A stretch of DNA of 64,000 nt from the NCBI RefSeq assembly GCF_016862915.1, contig NZ_BONW01000019.1:186001-250000 (forward strand), given 5' to 3'. The stretch comes from Plantactinospora endophytica (GTDB lineage: Bacteria > Actinomycetota > Actinomycetes > Mycobacteriales > Micromonosporaceae). The number at the start of each line of letters is the position of its first letter. Position 1 is the first letter of the stretch. Positions 30,626 through 39,403 of this stretch are shown here, in pieces. The notes below the pieces were generated by a model. That model did not search any database and was not told where the DNA came from. It saw nothing but the letters and a program-made list of their open reading frames with translations. The position numbers were made by a program, and so were the translations under genes.

Positions 30626-32058
30626 CTCTGACCCTGCGTTACGCGGCGCACAGCGACCGCGGGCTGATCCGAGACGGCAACCAGGATTCCGTCTATGCCG
30701 GGCCACGGCTTCTCGCCGTGGCCGACGGTATGGGCGGGATGGCCGCCGGTGACGTCGCCAGCAACATCGTCATCGGTGCCATGGCCCCGCTCGACGAGGA
30801 CGTCCCCGGTGACGCCCTCGTCGACGCGCTGCGGGGAGCCGTGGACACCGCCAACCAACAGTTGCGCGACACGGTGGACGCCAATCCGCATCTTGAGGGC
30901 ATGGGCACCACGCTCACCGCCCTGCTCTTCTCGGGCAGCAAGATCGGCATGGTGCACATCGGCGACTCCCGCGCCTACCTGCTCCGCGACGGCGAGTTCG
31001 CCCAGATCACCAAGGACGACACGTACGTCCAGATGCTGGTCGACGAGGGCCGGATCAGCCTGGAGGAGGCGAGTAGCCACCCGCAGCGGTCGCTGCTCAC
31101 CCGGGCACTCGACGGTCGTGACATCGACCCCGAATACTCCGTCCGCCAGGTGCTGACCGGTGATCGCTACCTGATCTGCAGCGACGGGCTCTCCGGCGTG
31201 GTGAGCGCGGAGACCATCGCGGACACCATGCGCAACCTCAAGGACCCGCAGGCGTGCGTCGAGCGGCTGGTGCAGCTCGCGCTGCGCGGCGGCGGTCCCG
31301 ACAACATCACCGTGATCATCGCGGACGCCAGCGACCAGGACATCCTGGAGGCGGCCCCGATCGTCGGCGGTGCTGCCGCCCGGGACCGGGGCATGGCAAC
31401 CTCGGCCGACGACTCGACGCCGGCCGCCCGGGCCTCGGCACTCTCCCCGCCGCGTCCGGCCAGCCCGGAGCCGGCCGAGCCCGAGCCGACCTCCGACGAC
31501 GAGTCTGAGCGTCCGCGCCGGCATCCGCTGCGCACCGCCGTACTCGCGGTGGCGCTGCTCGGGGTGGTCGGCGCCGGGCTCTGGTTCGGCTGGGACTACA
31601 CCCAGCGGCAGTACTACGTCGGGGCCACCGACGACGGCCAGCTCGCGGTCTTCCAGGGCGTTCCGGGGCGGATCGCCGGGCTCGACCTGTCGAACGTGCA
31701 CGCGACCAGCCCGACCAAGCTGGACGACCTGACCGACGCCGCCCAGGAGCAGGTGAAGCAGGGCATCCAGGCCAACAACGAGCCCGACGCGGTACGCCGG
31801 CTCGCCGAGTTGACCGACGAGGACCCGGGCAACCCCAACCTGAAGCCGCTCTGCCAGCCCAGCGTCGCGCCCGGCGTCACCGCCACCCCTACTCCCACCC
31901 CCACGCCGAGCGCCACCGCCCCGACCCCGTCCGTGCCCACTCCCACCCCCGGCCAGACCGTGCGGGCCACCGCCACTCCGGCGGACACGCCCGACGCGCC
32001 ACCGTCCGACCCGATCCCGCCGGTCACCGACCCTGCGGGATGCCGGTCGATCGAGTGA
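30622..32058 (+). CDS. pstP: PP2C-type Ser/Thr phosphatase PstP
   Basis: A 478-residue membrane phosphatase. The PP2C domain is residues 1-245 with AVADGMGGMAAG (Asp35 metal binding), MVHIGDSRAYLL, ICSDGLSG and GGGPDNITVI; the Asp/Asn residues that bind two metal ions are present. A Pro/Ser-rich juxtamembrane stretch is followed by a TM (about 304-323) and a C-terminal extracellular region of 155 residues, in which the last part is Thr/Pro-rich. PstP removes phosphates from PknA/B and their substrates. The ATG overlaps the fhaB stop (ATGA), showing translational coupling. Confidence 0.95.
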   Translation: MTLTLRYAAHSDRGLIRDGNQDSVYAGPRLLAVADGMGGMAAGDVASNIVIGAMAPLDEDVPGDALVDALRGAVDTANQQLRDTVDANPHLEGMGTTLTALLFSGSKIGMVHIGDSRAYLLRDGEFAQITKDDTYVQMLVDEGRISLEEASSHPQRSLLTRALDGRDIDPEYSVRQVLTGDRYLICSDGLSGVVSAETIADTMRNLKDPQACVERLVQLALRGGGPDNITVIIADASDQDILEAAPIVGGAAARDRGMATSADDSTPAARASALSPPRPASPEPAEPEPTSDDESERPRRHPLRTAVLAVALLGVVGAGLWFGWDYTQRQYYVGATDDGQLAVFQGVPGRIAGLDLSNVHATSPTKLDDLTDAAQEQVKQGIQANNEPDAVRRLAELTDEDPGNPNLKPLCQPSVAPGVTATPTPTPTPSATAPTPSVPTPTPGQTVRATATPADTPDAPPSDPIPPVTDPAGCRSIE

Positions 32059-32089
32059 GCGTCAGCTCCGACGATCCGAGGGAAATCAC

Positions 32090-33595
32090 GTGACCGCCCC
32101 GCCTGGATCGGCATCGACGCCCGCACCCACGGGCGAGCTGCCCCGTGTCCGTGTCGCCGCCAGGTCCAGGCGGAACGCCGAGCTGGCGCTGCTGCTGCTG
32201 GCCATGCTCGTCTCGGCGGCGTACGCGGCGACGGCCGAGGCCAACCTGCTCGACACGGTGACGTTCGACTTCTGGGTACCGATCGTCTCGTTGACCGCCG
32301 TGTTCCTGGCGATCCACGTGGTGGTCCGCTTCCTGGCGCCGTACGCCGATCCGGTGCTGATACCGGCGGTGGCCCTGATCAACGGACTCGGCGTGGCCTT
32401 CCTGCGCCGATTGGACCTGAGCAAGGCCAACCCGGACGAGCGGGCCGACCTGACGATGTTCTCCGGCACCGGCGGCCGGCAGCTCGCCTGGACACTGCTC
32501 TCGGTGGCGCTCGCCGCCGGGCTGCTGGTGCTGATCCGCGACCACCGGGCGATCTCCCGGTACGCCTACACCCTGGTCCTGGCCGGCATCGTGCTGGTGA
32601 TCACCCCGGCGCTGCTGCCCGCCAAGTACTCGCAGGTCAACCCCGAGTCCGACGCCAAGCTCTGGATCAGCGTCGGCGGCTTCACGATCCAGCCCGGTGA
32701 GTTCGCCAAGCTGGCCCTGCTGGTCTTCTTCGCCTACTACCTGGTGCGCAAACGCGAGGTGCTCTCGCTGGCCAGCCGGCGTTTCCTCGGTATCGACTTC
32801 CCGCGTGGCCGGGACCTCGGCCCGGTCATCGTGGTCTGGCTGATCAGTCTCGCGGTGCTGGTCTTCCAGAAGGACCTCGGCACCTCGCTGCTGTACTTCG
32901 GCATGTTCGTGGTCACCCTCTACATCGCCACCGAACGGGTGAGCTGGCTGATCATCGGTCTGCTGCTCTTCTTCGGCGGCGCCGTGCTCGCCTGGTATCT
33001 CGGCAGCACGATCGGCGGCCCGTTCGCCAGCTTCTACACCCGGGTGGACATCTGGCTGGACCCGTACGGCGACCCGTACGGCACCGGCTGGCAAACCCTC
33101 CAAGGGCTGCTCGGGCTGGGTACCGGTGGGCTGTTCGGGACCGGGCCGGGCGCCGGGCAGCCGACCGAGATCCCCGAGGTGCACACCGACTTCGTCTTCG
33201 CCGGGCTGGGTGAGGAGATCGGCCTGTTCGGGCTCTCCGCCCTGCTGGTGGTCTACCTGCTGATCATCGAGCGAGGGCTGCGGGCCGCCCTGGCGGTGCG
33301 GGACTCGTTCGGCAAGCTGCTCGCCGGCGGGCTCTCCTTCACGGTCTGCCTCCAGCTCTTCGTGATCATCGGTGGCGTCAGCGGCCTGATCCCGCTCACC
33401 GGGCAGACCACGCCGTTCCTCTCCGCCGGTGGTTCGTCGCTGATGGCGAACTGGCTGCTGGTCGCGGCGCTGCTGCGGATCTCCGACGCGGCGCGCCGGC
33501 CGGTCGACTCGGCTTCCCCGGCCCGGCCCGGCGGAGCACCCGCCGGACCGCCGCCCCAGTTGCACGGCGCCACAACGGAGGTGATCAGACCGTGA
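32090..33595 (+). CDS. rodA: SEDS family glycosyltransferase RodA/FtsW
   Basis: A 501-residue polytopic protein of the SEDS family, which polymerises glycan strands in peptidoglycan. About ten TMs start at about residue 35. Marks of the family are PGEFAKLALLVFFAYYL near 205, the loop around HTDFVFAGLGEEIGLFG near 366 and QTTPFLSAGGSSLMANW near 440. The GTG lies 31 bases after pstP and overlaps nothing; the stop overlaps the start of the next gene (GTGA). It works with PbpA as the polymerase-transpeptidase pair. The gene is often called ftsW in annotations; its position with pbpA favours rodA. Confidence 0.95.
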   Translation: MTAPPGSASTPAPTGELPRVRVAARSRRNAELALLLLAMLVSAAYAATAEANLLDTVTFDFWVPIVSLTAVFLAIHVVVRFLAPYADPVLIPAVALINGLGVAFLRRLDLSKANPDERADLTMFSGTGGRQLAWTLLSVALAAGLLVLIRDHRAISRYAYTLVLAGIVLVITPALLPAKYSQVNPESDAKLWISVGGFTIQPGEFAKLALLVFFAYYLVRKREVLSLASRRFLGIDFPRGRDLGPVIVVWLISLAVLVFQKDLGTSLLYFGMFVVTLYIATERVSWLIIGLLLFFGGAVLAWYLGSTIGGPFASFYTRVDIWLDPYGDPYGTGWQTLQGLLGLGTGGLFGTGPGAGQPTEIPEVHTDFVFAGLGEEIGLFGLSALLVVYLLIIERGLRAALAVRDSFGKLLAGGLSFTVCLQLFVIIGGVSGLIPLTGQTTPFLSAGGSSLMANWLLVAALLRISDAARRPVDSASPARPGGAPAGPPPQLHGATTEVIRP

Positions 33596-35097
33596 ACGCA
33601 CCGTTGCGCCGGGTGGGCGTCGTCGTGATGGTCCTGTTCGGCCTGCTCTTCGTCAACCTGAACTACGTACAGGCGTACAAGGCCGACGAATATCGCAACA
33701 GCGACTACAACGGCCGGGTCCAGGTCGCCGAGTACGAGCGCAAGCGCGGCATCATCGAGGCCGGCGGCACACCCCTGGCGACCAGCAAGGAGACCAGCGG
33801 CAAGCTGAAGTTCCTCCGCACCTACCCGAAGGGCGAGGTGTACGCGCACGCCCTCGGCTACAAGCCGGTCAACCTGGCCGACACCGGCATCGAGAAGAGC
33901 GAGAACGACTTCCTCGCCGGCACCAGCGACCAGCTTTTCGGCGACCGGGTACGGGACCTCTTCACCGGTAACCAGACGGCGGGCGGGAACATCCTGCTCA
34001 CCCTGTCGCCGCGGGCCCAGGAGACCGCCTTCCGGGAGTTGGCCAACAACCGGAAGGACGTGCCCCGGGGCGCGGCGGTGGCGATCGACCCCTCGACCGG
34101 GGCGATCCAGGCGCTGGTCTCGATGCCGAGCTTCGACCCGAACCCGCTGGTCGACCACGACACCGAGAAGGCGCAGGCCGCGTACAAGCAACTCGACGCC
34201 GCCGAGAACGGGCCGCTGAAGAACCGGGCGCTCTCCGAGACCTTCCCGCCGGGCTCCACCTTCAAGGTCATCACTTCGGCCGCCGCGCTGGAGAACGGGT
34301 ACGAGCCGGAGACCCGGATCCCGGCCGGTCCGGCCTACCTGGCCCCGACCGCCGGACAGGAGATCCGCAACGCGGTTCCGAGCATCTGCCCGCAGACCCA
34401 GGTGACCCTGATCACCGCGTTGACCGACTCCTGCAACACCGGCTTCGCCCAACTCGGCGTCAAGCTCGGCGCCGACAAGCTCAAGGACGAGGCCCGGCAG
34501 TTCGGCTTCGAGGACGACGAGCTGGCCGTCGGCCGGCTCAACGGCTCGGGCCAGAAGGTGGCGGCCAGCCGTACCGGCGAGATGGCGACGCCGGACGGCA
34601 ACGACGACCCGCCGTCGGTGGCCCAGTCCTCCATCGGGCAGAACAACGTCCGGATGACCCCGTTGCAGGGCGCGCTGATCGCGGCCACGGTGGCCAACGA
34701 CGGACGGCAGATGCGGCCGTACCTCGTGCAGCAGCAGCTCGGCCCGGACCGCACCACCGACTACTACACCGCCGTACCCAAGGAGCTGCGCGAGCCGGTC
34801 AGCGCCGAGGTCGCCAAGCAGCTCCAGGACATGATGGTCAGCGTGGTGCAGAACGGCACCGGTACCAACGCGCGGATCAGCGGATACCGGGTAGGCGGCA
34901 AGACCGGTACCGCCGAGACCGGCGGGAACAGCGACGACCACGGCTGGTTCATCGGGTTCGCGATCAACAGCGCCGGCAAGCCGATCTCCGCGGTCTGCGT
35001 CTTCCTGGAGGACGCCGGCTCGGGCGGCAGTGCCGAGGCGGCGCGGATCAGCCAGCAGATCATGCGGGCGGTCATCGCCGACCGGGGAGGCCGCTGA
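33592..35097 (+). CDS. pbpA: Class B penicillin-binding protein PbpA
   Basis: A 501-residue membrane-anchored transpeptidase. TM at about 8-24; a dimerisation-like domain up to about 150; and a transpeptidase domain with SxxK (Ser222-Thr-Phe-Lys225), SxN (Ser280-Cys-Asn282) and KTG (Lys437-Thr-Gly439), the three catalytic boxes. PbpA crosslinks septal/lateral peptidoglycan and is a target of PknB in mycobacteria. The GTG overlaps the rodA stop, which supports coupled synthesis. A Gly/Ser/Ala tail ends the protein. It is slightly smaller than average class B enzymes because no large N-terminal domain is present. Confidence 0.96.
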   Translation: MNAPLRRVGVVVMVLFGLLFVNLNYVQAYKADEYRNSDYNGRVQVAEYERKRGIIEAGGTPLATSKETSGKLKFLRTYPKGEVYAHALGYKPVNLADTGIEKSENDFLAGTSDQLFGDRVRDLFTGNQTAGGNILLTLSPRAQETAFRELANNRKDVPRGAAVAIDPSTGAIQALVSMPSFDPNPLVDHDTEKAQAAYKQLDAAENGPLKNRALSETFPPGSTFKVITSAAALENGYEPETRIPAGPAYLAPTAGQEIRNAVPSICPQTQVTLITALTDSCNTGFAQLGVKLGADKLKDEARQFGFEDDELAVGRLNGSGQKVAASRTGEMATPDGNDDPPSVAQSSIGQNNVRMTPLQGALIAATVANDGRQMRPYLVQQQLGPDRTTDYYTAVPKELREPVSAEVAKQLQDMMVSVVQNGTGTNARISGYRVGGKTGTAETGGNSDDHGWFIGFAINSAGKPISAVCVFLEDAGSGGSAEAARISQQIMRAVIADRGGR

Positions 35098-35098
35098 C

Positions 35099-36466
35099 AT
35101 GCTGAAGCCCGGAGTGCTGCTCGGTAACCGGTACCGCCTCGACGAGCGGATCGCCGGTGGCGGCATGGGCGACGTGTGGCGGGGCACCGACGAGGTGCTC
35201 GGCCGTACGGTGGCGGTCAAGATCCTGCTGCCGGCGCTGCTGGACGAGCCCGGCTTCGCCGAACGGTTCCGGGGCGAGGCCCGGACCATGGCCACCATCA
35301 ACCACCCCGGCGTGGTGGACGTCTACGACTACGGCAGCGACCAGCAGATCGCCTTCCTGGTCATGGAGTACGTCGAGGGCGACGCCCTGTCCCGGACGCT
35401 GGGCCGGGTCGGCCGGCTCACCCCGGCCCGCACGATGGCGCTGGTCGCGCAGGCCGCCGACGCGTTGCAGGCCGCCCACGACAAGGGCATCGTGCACCGG
35501 GACGTGAAGCCGGGCAACCTGCTGGTCCGGCCGAACGGCACGCTCGTGCTGACCGACTTCGGCATCGCCCGCTCGGCCCTGGTCGGCCAGCTCACCGCCG
35601 CCGGGTCGGTACTCGGCACCGCCTCGTACATCTCGCCGGAGCAGGCGGCCGGCGAGGTCGCCACCGCCTGTTCCGACGTGTACGCGCTCGGCGTGGTCGC
35701 GTACCAGTGCCTGGCCGGCCGCCGGCCGTTCGAGGGCAACAGCGCGATCGAGATCGCCATGAAGCACGTCCGGGACAACCCACGGCAACTGCCCGGGGAC
35801 ATCCCACCGGCGATCCGGGCGATCGTCGAGCGGTCGATGGCGAAGGACCCGAAAGCCCGCTGGCAGACCGCGTCCGAGCTGGCCGCCGTGTCCCGGCAGG
35901 CAGCCGCCACGATCGGGATGACCAACCAGCCCGGCCGTCCGGTCGCCTCGCTGCCGGTACCGCCGCAGCGCCCCGGACCGCCGGCCGCGCCCGCAGTGCC
36001 GCACGGGCCGGCCCCGGTGCCGCCCGCTCCCCGGGTACCGCCCGGCGCCGCCAGGGTGGCACCGCACGCCCCGCACTCGCCGGCCGTCCCGCCGATGTCC
36101 CGCCCACCGGCCGGTACGGCGGTCGGCCCGGCCGGCTACAACCGGGGTGCGGCGGCGGTGCCGCAGCCGGTCCGGCCTCGACCCGACGCCGCATACTCGT
36201 ACCCGAGGCCACCGGCGGCAGCACCGCCGTCGCCCGGGAACCGCTCGCTGCTGATCGCGCTCTTCGTCGTGCTGGGCCTGTTGGTACTGATCTGCTCGGG
36301 CGTGATTGCCTTCAAGTGGAGAGAGAACAGCAACAACAACAGCAGCATGCCAGCGCCGAAGGTGGCGATAACGGAACTGCGGTCGGAAGCCGGACGCGAC
36401 GCGCCGCCCGGTGCGCCGTACCGTCAGGTGGAGCGGACCGTGTACCCCGACGGGGTGACCAGATGA
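35099..36466 (+). CDS. pknA: Ser/Thr protein kinase PknA
   Basis: A 455-residue kinase. Residues 12-270 are the kinase domain: glycine loop AGGGMGDVWRG, Lys41, catalytic HRDVKPGN with Asp135, and DFG at 153-155. A long proline-rich juxtamembrane segment (about 278-380) leads to a TM (about 383-405) and a short extracellular tail of 50 residues without a PASTA domain, as usual in PknA. PknA phosphorylates cell division and cell-wall proteins, together with PknB. The ATG follows the pbpA stop by one base. The kinase has all catalytic residues. Confidence 0.96.
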   Translation: MLKPGVLLGNRYRLDERIAGGGMGDVWRGTDEVLGRTVAVKILLPALLDEPGFAERFRGEARTMATINHPGVVDVYDYGSDQQIAFLVMEYVEGDALSRTLGRVGRLTPARTMALVAQAADALQAAHDKGIVHRDVKPGNLLVRPNGTLVLTDFGIARSALVGQLTAAGSVLGTASYISPEQAAGEVATACSDVYALGVVAYQCLAGRRPFEGNSAIEIAMKHVRDNPRQLPGDIPPAIRAIVERSMAKDPKARWQTASELAAVSRQAAATIGMTNQPGRPVASLPVPPQRPGPPAAPAVPHGPAPVPPAPRVPPGAARVAPHAPHSPAVPPMSRPPAGTAVGPAGYNRGAAAVPQPVRPRPDAAYSYPRPPAAAPPSPGNRSLLIALFVVLGLLVLICSGVIAFKWRENSNNNSSMPAPKVAITELRSEAGRDAPPGAPYRQVERTVYPDGVTR

Positions 36467-36485
36467 GCGAAGGACGACTGACGAG

Positions 36486-38294
36486 ATGACGGCGCAGGCC
36501 CGCCTGCTGGGTGGCAGGTACCAGGTCGGCGAGCTGCTCGGATACGGCGGCATGGCCGAGGTGCACCGTGGGCGCGACCTCCGGCTGGGCCGTGATGTCG
36601 CGATCAAGATGCTTCGTACTGATCTGGCCCGTGACGACACGTTCCAGATGCGTTTCCGACGGGAAGCGCAGAACGCCGCGTCGTTGAACCACCCGGCGAT
36701 CGTCGCCGTCTACGACACCGGCGAGGAGATCGCGCCGACCGGCGAGACGCTGCCGTTCATCGTGATGGAGTTCGTCAACGGCCGGACGCTCAAGGAGGTG
36801 CTCGCCGCCGAGGGCCGGCTGATGCCCCGCCGGGCCCTGGAGATCACCGCCGACGTCTGCGCCGCGCTGGAGTTCAGCCACCGGCACGGCATCATCCACC
36901 GGGACATCAAGCCCGGCAACGTGATGATGACCCAGACCGGCCAGGTCAAGGTGATGGACTTCGGCATCGCCCGGGCGCTGGCCAGCGGCGCCACCACGAT
37001 GACGCAGACCAGCGCGGTGATCGGTACCGCACAGTATCTTTCGCCCGAGCAGGCCCGGGGCGAGGCGGTGGACGCCCGGTCGGACGTCTACGCCGCCGGC
37101 TGCGTACTGTTCGAGCTGCTCTGCGGCCATCCGCCCTTCGTGGGCGACAGCCCGGTCAGTGTCGCCTACCAGCACGTCCGCGAAGAGCCTCCGACGCCGA
37201 GCGACCTCAACCCGGACGTCACCCCGCCGATCGACGCGATCGTGCTCAAGGCGCTCTCCAAGAACCCGCTCAACCGCTACCAGAGCGCGGCGGAGATGCG
37301 TGCCGACCTGCTCCGCGCGGCGGCCGGCCGGCCGGTGATGGCCACCCCGGTGCTGCGCGAGGACGAGACGATGGCGATGTCGCACACCGCGACCACCCGC
37401 CAGATCCCGGCCGGCGCCGGTCGGCCGATGCCGCCGGCCCGGGTCGGCGACGCCCGGCGCCGCAAGGCGTCCGCCTGGGTGATCGCCACGCTGAGCGGTC
37501 TCGGCGTGCTCGCGGTGATCGCCCTGGTCGCCGCCCTGATGCTGAACCAGAACGACGATCCTGGCACCACGGCCAGCGTCGAGGTCCCGAACGTCGTCGG
37601 CAGCACCCAGGAGGCGGCCGAGAACACGCTGCGGCAGGCCAACCTGACGCCCAAGGTCGGTGCCGCCGACACCAGCGACGACTGCGAGAAGGGGCAGGTC
37701 ACGTCGCAGAGCCAGGCGGCGAACAGCAAGGTCGATCCGGGTGCCGAGGTGGAGATCCGGGTCTGCACCGGCCCGGGGACGGTGCAGATCCCGAGCAACC
37801 TGCTGGGCGGGAAGTTCGAGTCGGTGGAAGGCCAGCTCAAGGGCCTCGGACTGGTGGTGCAGCGCAAGGACGTGAACAGCGGCGAGCCGAAGGGCATCGT
37901 CACCAAGCTCGACCCGGGCGAGGGCAAGAAGGTCGCCCCGCGCAGCACCGTGGTCGTCGAGGTCTCCCGGGGCAACGTCGTCGAGGTACCGAGGGTCACC
38001 GGGCTCCAGGAGGACGAGGCGCGGGAGCGGCTCGAGGAGGACGGCTTTGACGTGCGGGTCGTCGACGGTGATCCGGTACCGCGCGCCGAGGCCGGCGAGG
38101 TGACCTCGCAGAACCCGCGCGCCGGGGAGAGGAAGCCGACCGGCACGGTGGTGACGATCACCGTCAGTGTGGCCGAGGAGGAGGACGAGAACCCGCCCCC
38201 GACCACTCCCTCGCCGACCCCCACCGGCGGGATCGGCGGCGGTGGCCTCTTCCCACCGGTGAACCCGCCGCCGACCCGGCCGGAAACCCGCTGA
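36486..38294 (+). CDS. pknB: Ser/Thr protein kinase PknB with three PASTA domains
   Basis: A 602-residue sensor kinase. Kinase domain about 10-275: Lys41, HRDIKPGN with Asp140, DFG 158-160 and an activation loop with Thr171, Thr173 and Thr175, equivalent to the autophosphorylation sites of mycobacterial PknB. Linker, TM about 329-353, then three PASTA domains (about 366-436, 437-502, 503-572). Mycobacterial PknB has four, so this protein has one fewer. A Pro/Glu/Thr tail follows. It begins 19 bases after pknA and ends the operon. PASTA domains sense muropeptides and lipid II. Confidence 0.96.
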   Translation: MTAQARLLGGRYQVGELLGYGGMAEVHRGRDLRLGRDVAIKMLRTDLARDDTFQMRFRREAQNAASLNHPAIVAVYDTGEEIAPTGETLPFIVMEFVNGRTLKEVLAAEGRLMPRRALEITADVCAALEFSHRHGIIHRDIKPGNVMMTQTGQVKVMDFGIARALASGATTMTQTSAVIGTAQYLSPEQARGEAVDARSDVYAAGCVLFELLCGHPPFVGDSPVSVAYQHVREEPPTPSDLNPDVTPPIDAIVLKALSKNPLNRYQSAAEMRADLLRAAAGRPVMATPVLREDETMAMSHTATTRQIPAGAGRPMPPARVGDARRRKASAWVIATLSGLGVLAVIALVAALMLNQNDDPGTTASVEVPNVVGSTQEAAENTLRQANLTPKVGAADTSDDCEKGQVTSQSQAANSKVDPGAEVEIRVCTGPGTVQIPSNLLGGKFESVEGQLKGLGLVVQRKDVNSGEPKGIVTKLDPGEGKKVAPRSTVVVEVSRGNVVEVPRVTGLQEDEARERLEEDGFDVRVVDGDPVPRAEAGEVTSQNPRAGERKPTGTVVTITVSVAEEEDENPPPTTPSPTPTGGIGGGGLFPPVNPPPTRPETR

Positions 38295-38330
38295 CCACAG
38301 CGCCGCCGATCGGCTGACCGCGACACCCTC

Positions 38331-38362
38331 CGACCACTCCGGCCGACAGACCGGGGTGGTCG
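38331..38362. terminator. Terminator between pknB and pabA/trpG
   Basis: CGACCACTCCGG, eight bases, CCGGGGTGGTCG: a 12-bp stem with one G-T pair, placed between convergent genes so it can serve both directions. Confidence 0.75.
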
Positions 38363-38433
38363 AGGCGTATCCGGGCCCGGCCCGGCCGGGAGGAGCACGG
38401 CCGGGGTGCCGGACGGCCGGCGCCGAGCTGGGG

Positions 38434-39084
38434 TCAGACGGTGACGAAGGCGGCCCGGCGTCGGGCGTCGACCTCGGCGGCCAGCGCCGGAGCCCGGTCC
38501 AGCGCCTCCGGCAGGCCGCAGCCGGCCAGCCAGTTGGCCAGCATCAGGTGGCCGCCCTCGGTCAGTACCGACTCGGGGTGGAACTGCACACCCTCGATCG
38601 GCAGCTCACGGTGCCGCATCGCCATCACCACACCCGACTCGGTCCAGCCGGTCACCTCGATCTCGGCCGGCAGGGTCTCCGGCAGTACGGCGAGCGAGTG
38701 GTAGCGGGTCGCGGTGAACGGATCCGGCAGTCCGGCCAGTACGCCCTCGGAGCGGTGCCGCACCTCGGACGTCTTGCCGTGCAGCAGTTCGGGTGCCCGG
38801 GTGACGGTGCCACCGAACGCGGCGCCGATGGCCTGGTGGCCGAGGCATACGCCGAGGATCGGCAGCCGGCCGGCGTACTCGTGGATCACGTCCAGGCAGA
38901 TGCCGGCCCGGTCCGGTGTGCCGGGGCCTGGCGAGAGCAGCACACCGGCGACATCGAGTCGACCCACCTCGGCGAGGTCGATCTCGTCGTTGCGGCGTAC
39001 CTCGCAGTCGACGCCGAGTTGGCCTAGGTACTGTACGAGGTTGAAGACGAACGAGTCGTAGTTGTCGATCACGAGGACGCGCAT
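38434..39084 (-). CDS. pabA: Glutamine amidotransferase, TrpG/PabA type
   Basis: A 216-residue class I amidotransferase that releases ammonia from glutamine for anthranilate or p-aminobenzoate synthesis. Sequence landmarks: IDNYDSFVFNLVQYL near the start, SPGPGTPDRAG, the nucleophile Cys in LGVCLGHQAIG near 83, ATRYHSLAV, and the final catalytic EGVQFHPESVLTEGG with His and Glu. The choice of the ATG (MRVLVIDN) follows the family N terminus. No matching TrpE/PabB gene is near, so the partner is elsewhere; this gene is regularly found next to pknB and often annotated pabA or trpG. The symbol therefore carries some uncertainty. Confidence 0.9.
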   Translation of the reverse strand: MRVLVIDNYDSFVFNLVQYLGQLGVDCEVRRNDEIDLAEVGRLDVAGVLLSPGPGTPDRAGICLDVIHEYAGRLPILGVCLGHQAIGAAFGGTVTRAPELLHGKTSEVRHRSEGVLAGLPDPFTATRYHSLAVLPETLPAEIEVTGWTESGVVMAMRHRELPIEGVQFHPESVLTEGGHLMLANWLAGCGLPEALDRAPALAAEVDARRRAAFVTV

Positions 39085-39091
39085 CGCGGGC

Positions 39092-39397
39092 CTACCTGGT
39101 CGGGCTCGGGGGCGGGGTGTTGTTCCGTTCGGTGTCGTACGGCAGCTCGTGGCCTTCCTCGGCCGGTGTGTCGCCGACGCCCGGGTCCTCGCCGTCGACG
39201 CCGGGTTCGCCGCCGGCCGGATCCCCGGGGACACCGTTCTCCTGGGTCACCTGGACGTCGTCGAACGGCAGCAGCGGCTCGGCCCACGGGAAGACGACGT
39301 ACCAGAGCGCGGCGAGCAGGCTCGCGGTGATCAGCAGTGAGCCGATCAGCTTGCCCGGTACCCCGAACGGCAGCTTGCGCCAGATCCATCCGTACAT
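39092..39397 (-). CDS. Small membrane protein next to the sortase
   Basis: A 101-residue protein: one TM (about 17-36, KLIGSLLITASLLAALWYVV), then FPWAEPLLPFDDVQVTQ and an acidic, Gly/Pro-rich C terminus of 55 residues. I do not know a function. It starts seven bases before the pabA start and follows the sortase gene by six bases, so it belongs to the same minus-strand operon (DUF881 protein, sortase, small protein, pabA). Genes of this type recur beside class E sortases in Micromonospora-type genomes, which suggests an accessory role in sortase function or localisation. Confidence 0.75.
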   Translation of the reverse strand: MYGWIWRKLPFGVPGKLIGSLLITASLLAALWYVVFPWAEPLLPFDDVQVTQENGVPGDPAGGEPGVDGEDPGVGDTPAEEGHELPYDTERNNTPPPSPTR

Positions 39398-39403
39398 CGC
39401 CGG

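Noticed and set aside
32024-35301. Long minus-strand frames opposite rodA and pbpA
   Set aside because: Low-complexity products antisense to conserved catalytic sequences.
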